From: Actinidia chinensis
Taxonomy: Eukaryota; Streptophyta; Magnoliopsida; Ericales; Actinidiaceae
DNA: 10,000 nucleotides
Assembly: GCA_009663005.1 (NCBI GenBank)
Contig: CM018909.1
Coordinates: forward strand, 10,296,445 to 10,306,444
Direction of reading: 5' to 3'
Under the pieces are notes generated by a model that worked only from the letters and a program-made list of their open reading frames with translations, was not told the origin of the DNA and made no database searches. The number at the start of each line of letters is the position of its first letter. Position 1 is the first letter of the stretch. Positions 6,746 through 10,000 of the stretch are shown here, piece by piece. The position numbers and the translations under genes were made by a program.

Positions 6746-8936
6746 CGTTTAGTTATTAGCCCCCTTGGCTATATTCTTCTTGGGACTTTATATATGACAT
6801 ATACACCCATGTTCTTGCATTTTGTTGGGTCCCTGTTAAATTGTTAATTTTCATCTTCTTTGGGGTTTTTGAATGAAAAATGACATTTGAACACTCTTGA
6901 ATTTTAAATTGAATGGGTTTTGAAATGGTTTCACTTTTTCTTCTCTTTGGGTTGTTTGCGAATTGATGGGTTTTGAATGTGTTTCTCCTTCGCAGTTGAG
7001 TGTTTTGAAATTTTGGTTTAGTAGTCGTGGGTTTTTGAGTTATATATGTTTGCTTGTTTTGTTGCCTGAGAAAGCTCAAGCGGAGTGAGAATTTTACATG
7101 AGTTGTTTCTATTGTTTTGTTTTTTAATGTGTTGACTGAAACTTGTGTCCATCTTTTTTTCTATTTACACTTTAATTTCAGGATGATTTCTCAATTTTTA
7201 AAAAGCGAAAAAATTTAAGAATTCATTGGATATCCATGGATCTAAAAATCTTCATCTCCCCTTGATGTGCACTAATATTTTGTTTCTTTTTGATTCTCAT
7301 TCTGCTCTATTTCTTTGTTTAGTGCACAACCAAAAAAAAAAAAACAAAGTGAAAATGTGAAAATCCTCTAAATGGCCCTCTAGATTCTCTCTTCATCTCT
7401 CTGGTAAGACTCTTTGTTTGTTTTCTTTCTTTTGTCGATTTAATCATGTTTTTTCAATTACTATTGTTTCGCTTATATATTTCTTTGATTGTTCAATCAA
7501 TGTAAAATAAACTTCACTGGGGGAAGTTCCCACGGCTGTTTGCTGTTTACTACTGTTTCTTGGCTTTTTGTTATGGTTTTTTTTTATTTTTATTTTAACT
7601 GATCTCTCCCCGCCTCTCTCTCTACAATTTCCTTGAGCATAATACTATGAATATCCTCTCCTGAATCCTGGATCTAAAAAAGTTCAACTTCAACCTTGTC
7701 GTAGAAGATGATGTAGGAAGGGACGGGGTAAAGTAATAGGATGGAACTGTTAGCGAACACAGAGAGAGGTGGGGAGAGGGACACGCATGTTGAACGGCAT
7801 TAATATTCTCTTTTACATTCTGTTTATGCTTCTTTCTTTACGTCTGATACGTGGTAATAGAATCTCATTTTTCACTTTCTTTATTTTTTTTGCAGTTTAA
7901 TTGGAAGCCATTAATCTAATCCTCCCTGAGCATCAAAACCTAGACTCTTTTTATCTAATTAGACTTCACGTGTGTTTTATTATCTATCAAGAACTAACCT
8001 ATTTTTTTCTTTGACTGCTTGGCACATCAAATATAGAGACACCTCTGTTACCTCCCCCAATTCTTTTAAAATCATATTATTTCATAATTTATTTTTCCTA
8101 TACAACTTATCATCTGTTGAACTGAGCCTAAGCAATGGATGAGTCAACTACTTTTGCTAGTCAGATTCGTCATGACTTTATCCCTAAAGAGTGATTTATT
8201 ACTCAATTCAAGTTCTTTGGAAATATAAACATCATACTTGGGAAGTTGCCTCTAGGATGCCTGAATAATCCACTCAATGAAACTCTAGTTTGCTGCTAGA
8301 ACTAGAGGCTAGTCGTGACATTAACTAATGTGACCTGGCAATATGGTCCGTGTGTTTTGAAATACATATCCTGGCAAAGAGTACTCTGCCATGGTATAAT
8401 CCTGTATTTTGTGGAGTTTGTGGGACTTGTATGCATTTGCCACACCATTTTTTCGCACTTGGATTCCCATTAAGACACCCCCAAAAAAAACTATGGATTA
8501 GTTTTGGCAAGGGAACCAAATAGATTTGGACTTTGAAATTTATATGCAAAGAAACTCACTCACTAAACGGCACTCCATCAATGAGGGTGAGTTTTTCACA
8601 GCACATAGTATGCTTCTTCCATCATCACCAGAATCAGCAGTCCTCTAGTGCTAAACATTTATTCCTTGAGCCAAACCCTACTCTTGCTCAGCTAAAATGG
8701 AATCACTAAAGATTGTTGTATAGTTGTTGAGTACTTTTCTATTAGGATAAAAATAGCTTTTGTCATTTTACTTTCATGCTTCTGCAATCTTGTGCCATGA
8801 TAAGTTTTGTGTAAGAAGTTGTCTATCTACCCTTTTATTATTGTTAAAGGATTCACTGTCATAGATAAATATGATGCATTTTTTCTCTATTTATACCTGG
8901 GTACTTAGGTTTGTATGTTCTTTCTTTTTTAAATAG
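6746..8936. other. Central-right interior of the outer transposon, intron-like
   Basis: This T-rich stretch has no recognisable coding block. Its composition and many ttttttgcag, tttcag and gtaag-like motifs (for example tttcag near 7183, ctg-gtaaga near 7402, tttgcag near 7897) resemble plant untranslated exons and introns. It would be the intron region upstream of the Myb/SANT-like remnant if that gene once used a promoter at the left end. A run of 13 A lies at 7331-7344. An imperfect palindrome is listed separately. No transposase (DDE) motif could be found. Confidence 0.45.
8372..8391. repeat. Near-perfect palindrome
   Basis: The 20 bases tggcaaagagtactctgcca equal their own reverse complement except at one symmetric pair, centred on gagtactc. 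Outside it the similarity continues loosely (tatcc / tggtata). No function known; possibly chance. Confidence 0.5.
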
Positions 8937-9435
8937 GCGCACCGAATATGAACAGTTTTTGAACAAGAAATTGAACTCTATGATGACGATGGCTTTTGGT
9001 GGGTTGGAAAGATATGACAGCAGGAGTTTTGTGAAGCCTTTTACTGATATAGATGATGGAAGACTGCGAATCAAATTCTAATTTCTATTGATTTTGTGCT
9101 ACTTTGAAGAAGTATCAAAAGGGAAACAAATTTTGCACTTCAAGTGAAATTTCATCTCAAGCTAGATCACATAGGAAAGGACTCACGCAAAGTAAACAAC
9201 TATTACAAGTGTCCGAGCAAATTGGAGAAGTTGCAACAGCAATCAAAAAGCGAAGTGATGATCAACTTGATGTGAACTAACTTTTATGAAGAACTAGAAG
9301 ATAGAAGCTATGATGAGGTATGCTTCAACGCTTTAGATTGTCTATTTGAAAAGAGAAGCTAGCATGGCTATCCTTTCATGTGCAAAGAATGATAGGCCTT
9401 TGACGGGTTGTGGTTAGAGGCTTTTTAAGAAAGAA
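8937..9435 (+). pseudogene. Myb/SANT-like domain protein, C-terminal part (decayed)
   Basis: Intact relatives (Myb/SANT-like, also called L10-interacting MYB domain proteins) bind DNA; many are encoded by, or derived from, PIF/Harbinger transposons. After an intron-like ttttaaatag, fragments in shifting frames give RTEYEQF, EIELYDDDGFWWVGKI (the DDxWW region at the end of the Myb/SANT-like domain), a degraded link SFVKPFTDIDDGRLRIKF, then ISSQARSHRKGLTQSKQLL with QVSEQIGEVATAIKKRSDD, YEELEDRSYDEVCFNALDCLFEKR, AMAIL-like MAILSCAKNDRP, and GLWLEAF. The order TAI-KR, LYEEV-x-YDE-x-ALDYL, A-x-KN-R-x-WLEAFL is characteristic of the family's C-terminal half. Frameshifts (about 8990-9010, 9280, 9355, 9405) and stops kill the frame. 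The N-terminal half of the Myb domain is missing or unrecognisable. Host-gene origin remains possible. Confidence 0.68.
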
Positions 9436-9770
9436 TTCTTGAATCTTGCTTTGAAGTTTTGTAGGATTTATGTCCTATGATCTTAATGAGTTTGGGGGAT
9501 TGATTTGACAGTTGCAATGTTCAAGAATTTTGGTTTAATCGTTTGTAGATTGATCGAGTGTGGATGGGGGACAGTTGTCTCTGACCCATTAATTAGTTTT
9601 TGGATGGAAACCAGGTTAATCAAAGTGGTCTATCAAAATAAATTGTTGTGTGTGGATTTCTTTATAATATTCAAAGTAACGTTAACGGTTATTAATGTTT
9701 AGTATCGGCTATTGTTATTAGTATTTTCATTGTTTGTATCTTCATGCCAAACAAACAACACAAATTGATT
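9436..9770. other. Right interior of the outer transposon after the Myb/SANT remnant
   Basis: This resembles a 3' untranslated and spacer region. The 65-codon open frame at 9505-9702 has no recognisable motif and is treated as chance. Nothing else seen. Confidence 0.4.
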
Positions 9771-9881
9771 TCCAGAAAATGATACTATCAACCAAACGCC
9801 AGACAGCAGCAAATCTTATAGAAATATTTTCTCAGAAAGCATTTTTCCGGAGAAAAGTTTTCCACCTGAACAAACGGAGCG
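9771..9881 (-). repeat. Right terminal inverted repeat and subterminal region
   Basis: On the minus strand it starts cgctccgtttgttc, then ggtggaaaac, ttttctccggaaaa and further on gcgtttggttga. The cgtttgtt...ggaaaa...tttccgg...gtttgg pattern is typical of a widespread plant TIR element group, as I recall it. It is better preserved than the left end. Followed outside by gta at 9882-9884. Confidence 0.6.
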
Positions 9882-10000
9882 GTAATATACGCCAACTCTC
9901 TGCTCATTTTTTGATTGTTCAAATTTTGGTTTGTAAACCCGGAATTCATTTCAAAAAGAAATTTGTAATTTTAGATTTTTTCAAATCACCCACCTTGCTT

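Larger units (their letters stand above)
3695..9881. mobile_element. Decayed DNA transposon with terminal inverted repeats, probably PIF/Harbinger-like
   Basis: The left end begins cactccgtttgtt (3695) and the right end, read on the minus strand from 9881, begins cgctccgtttgtt, matching at 12 of 13 bases. Looser similarity continues inward (caacggga versus caggtgga, then a T-rich part and a gctatttggtag-like versus gcgtttggttga block). Both ends are flanked outside by gta (3692-3694 and 9882-9884), a 3-bp target duplication as expected for PIF/Harbinger, although that superfamily normally prefers TWA. A decayed Myb/SANT-like gene lies near the right end, and such proteins are the second ORF of PIF/Harbinger elements. 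No transposase remnant was found. Excluding the LTR retrotransposon inserted in it, the element is about 3.9 kb. The ends could instead belong to two related elements, or to another TIR superfamily. Confidence 0.55.

Noticed and set aside
6756..7079. 107-codon minus-strand open frame rich in Lys, Thr, Asn and Gln
   Set aside because: It is antisense to T-rich intron-like sequence; no recognisable domain, and the residues reflect the A-rich strand.
9505..9702. 65-codon plus-strand open frame
   Set aside because: It lies downstream of the Myb/SANT remnant in A+T-rich spacer, with no family motif.
3695..9881. hAT or Mutator origin of the outer element
   Set aside because: Comparing 8 or 9 bases outside both ends gives only about four matches, no better than weak chance; the 3-bp gta duplication fits better. 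A decayed duplication cannot be fully excluded.

Overview
This window looks like intergenic DNA from a plant, most likely a eudicot (species not determinable). The support is a long A+T-rich background without any long open reading frame, a LINE tail ending in the TTTATC-poly(A) style of plant L1 elements, a decayed exon of the TRAPP subunit BET3 with plant-like splice sites, and a decayed plant-type Myb/SANT-like gene. I found no intact protein-coding gene, no tRNA or rRNA, and no CRISPR array. The short open frames present are chance or antisense frames over transposon and low-complexity sequence.

Layout, left to right. 1-832: the 3' end of a LINE (L1 type, + strand), running off the left edge and ending in a 13-A tail; its reverse-transcriptase C-terminal region is broken by frameshifts and stops. 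833-1412: unassigned spacer. 1413-1593 (- strand): one exon of BET3/TRAPPC3 with several indels and stops but with intron-like acceptor and donor sequences still beside it, so it came from genomic DNA rather than from an mRNA copy. 1691-1955: three degenerate tandem copies of a unit of about 84-92 bp. 1956-3694: A+T-rich spacer with a patch of GTGTCCGA-type short repeats near 2504-2547.

3695-9881: the main structure is a nest of transposons. The outer element has imperfect terminal inverted repeats (cactccgtttgtt / cgctccgtttgtt) flanked by gta on both sides. It carries a decayed Myb/SANT-like gene (8937-9435) near its right end, which suggests an old PIF/Harbinger-type DNA transposon. Inside it sits an LTR retrotransposon without recognisable gag or pol (4487-6740), bounded by a perfect 5-bp duplication gatac and by two strongly diverged LTRs of about 485 bp. 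Its interior holds a minisatellite-like array of about 29-bp units. Removing the LTR element and one gatac leaves an outer element of about 3.9 kb.

The parts do not form a pathway. They record a sequence of insertions and decay: first the outer DNA transposon, then the LTR element within it, with the LINE and the BET3 fragment as separate events on the left. I saw no convincing new functional system; the most informative items are the nested insertion, the unequal base composition of its two LTRs, and the intron-bearing BET3 fragment.
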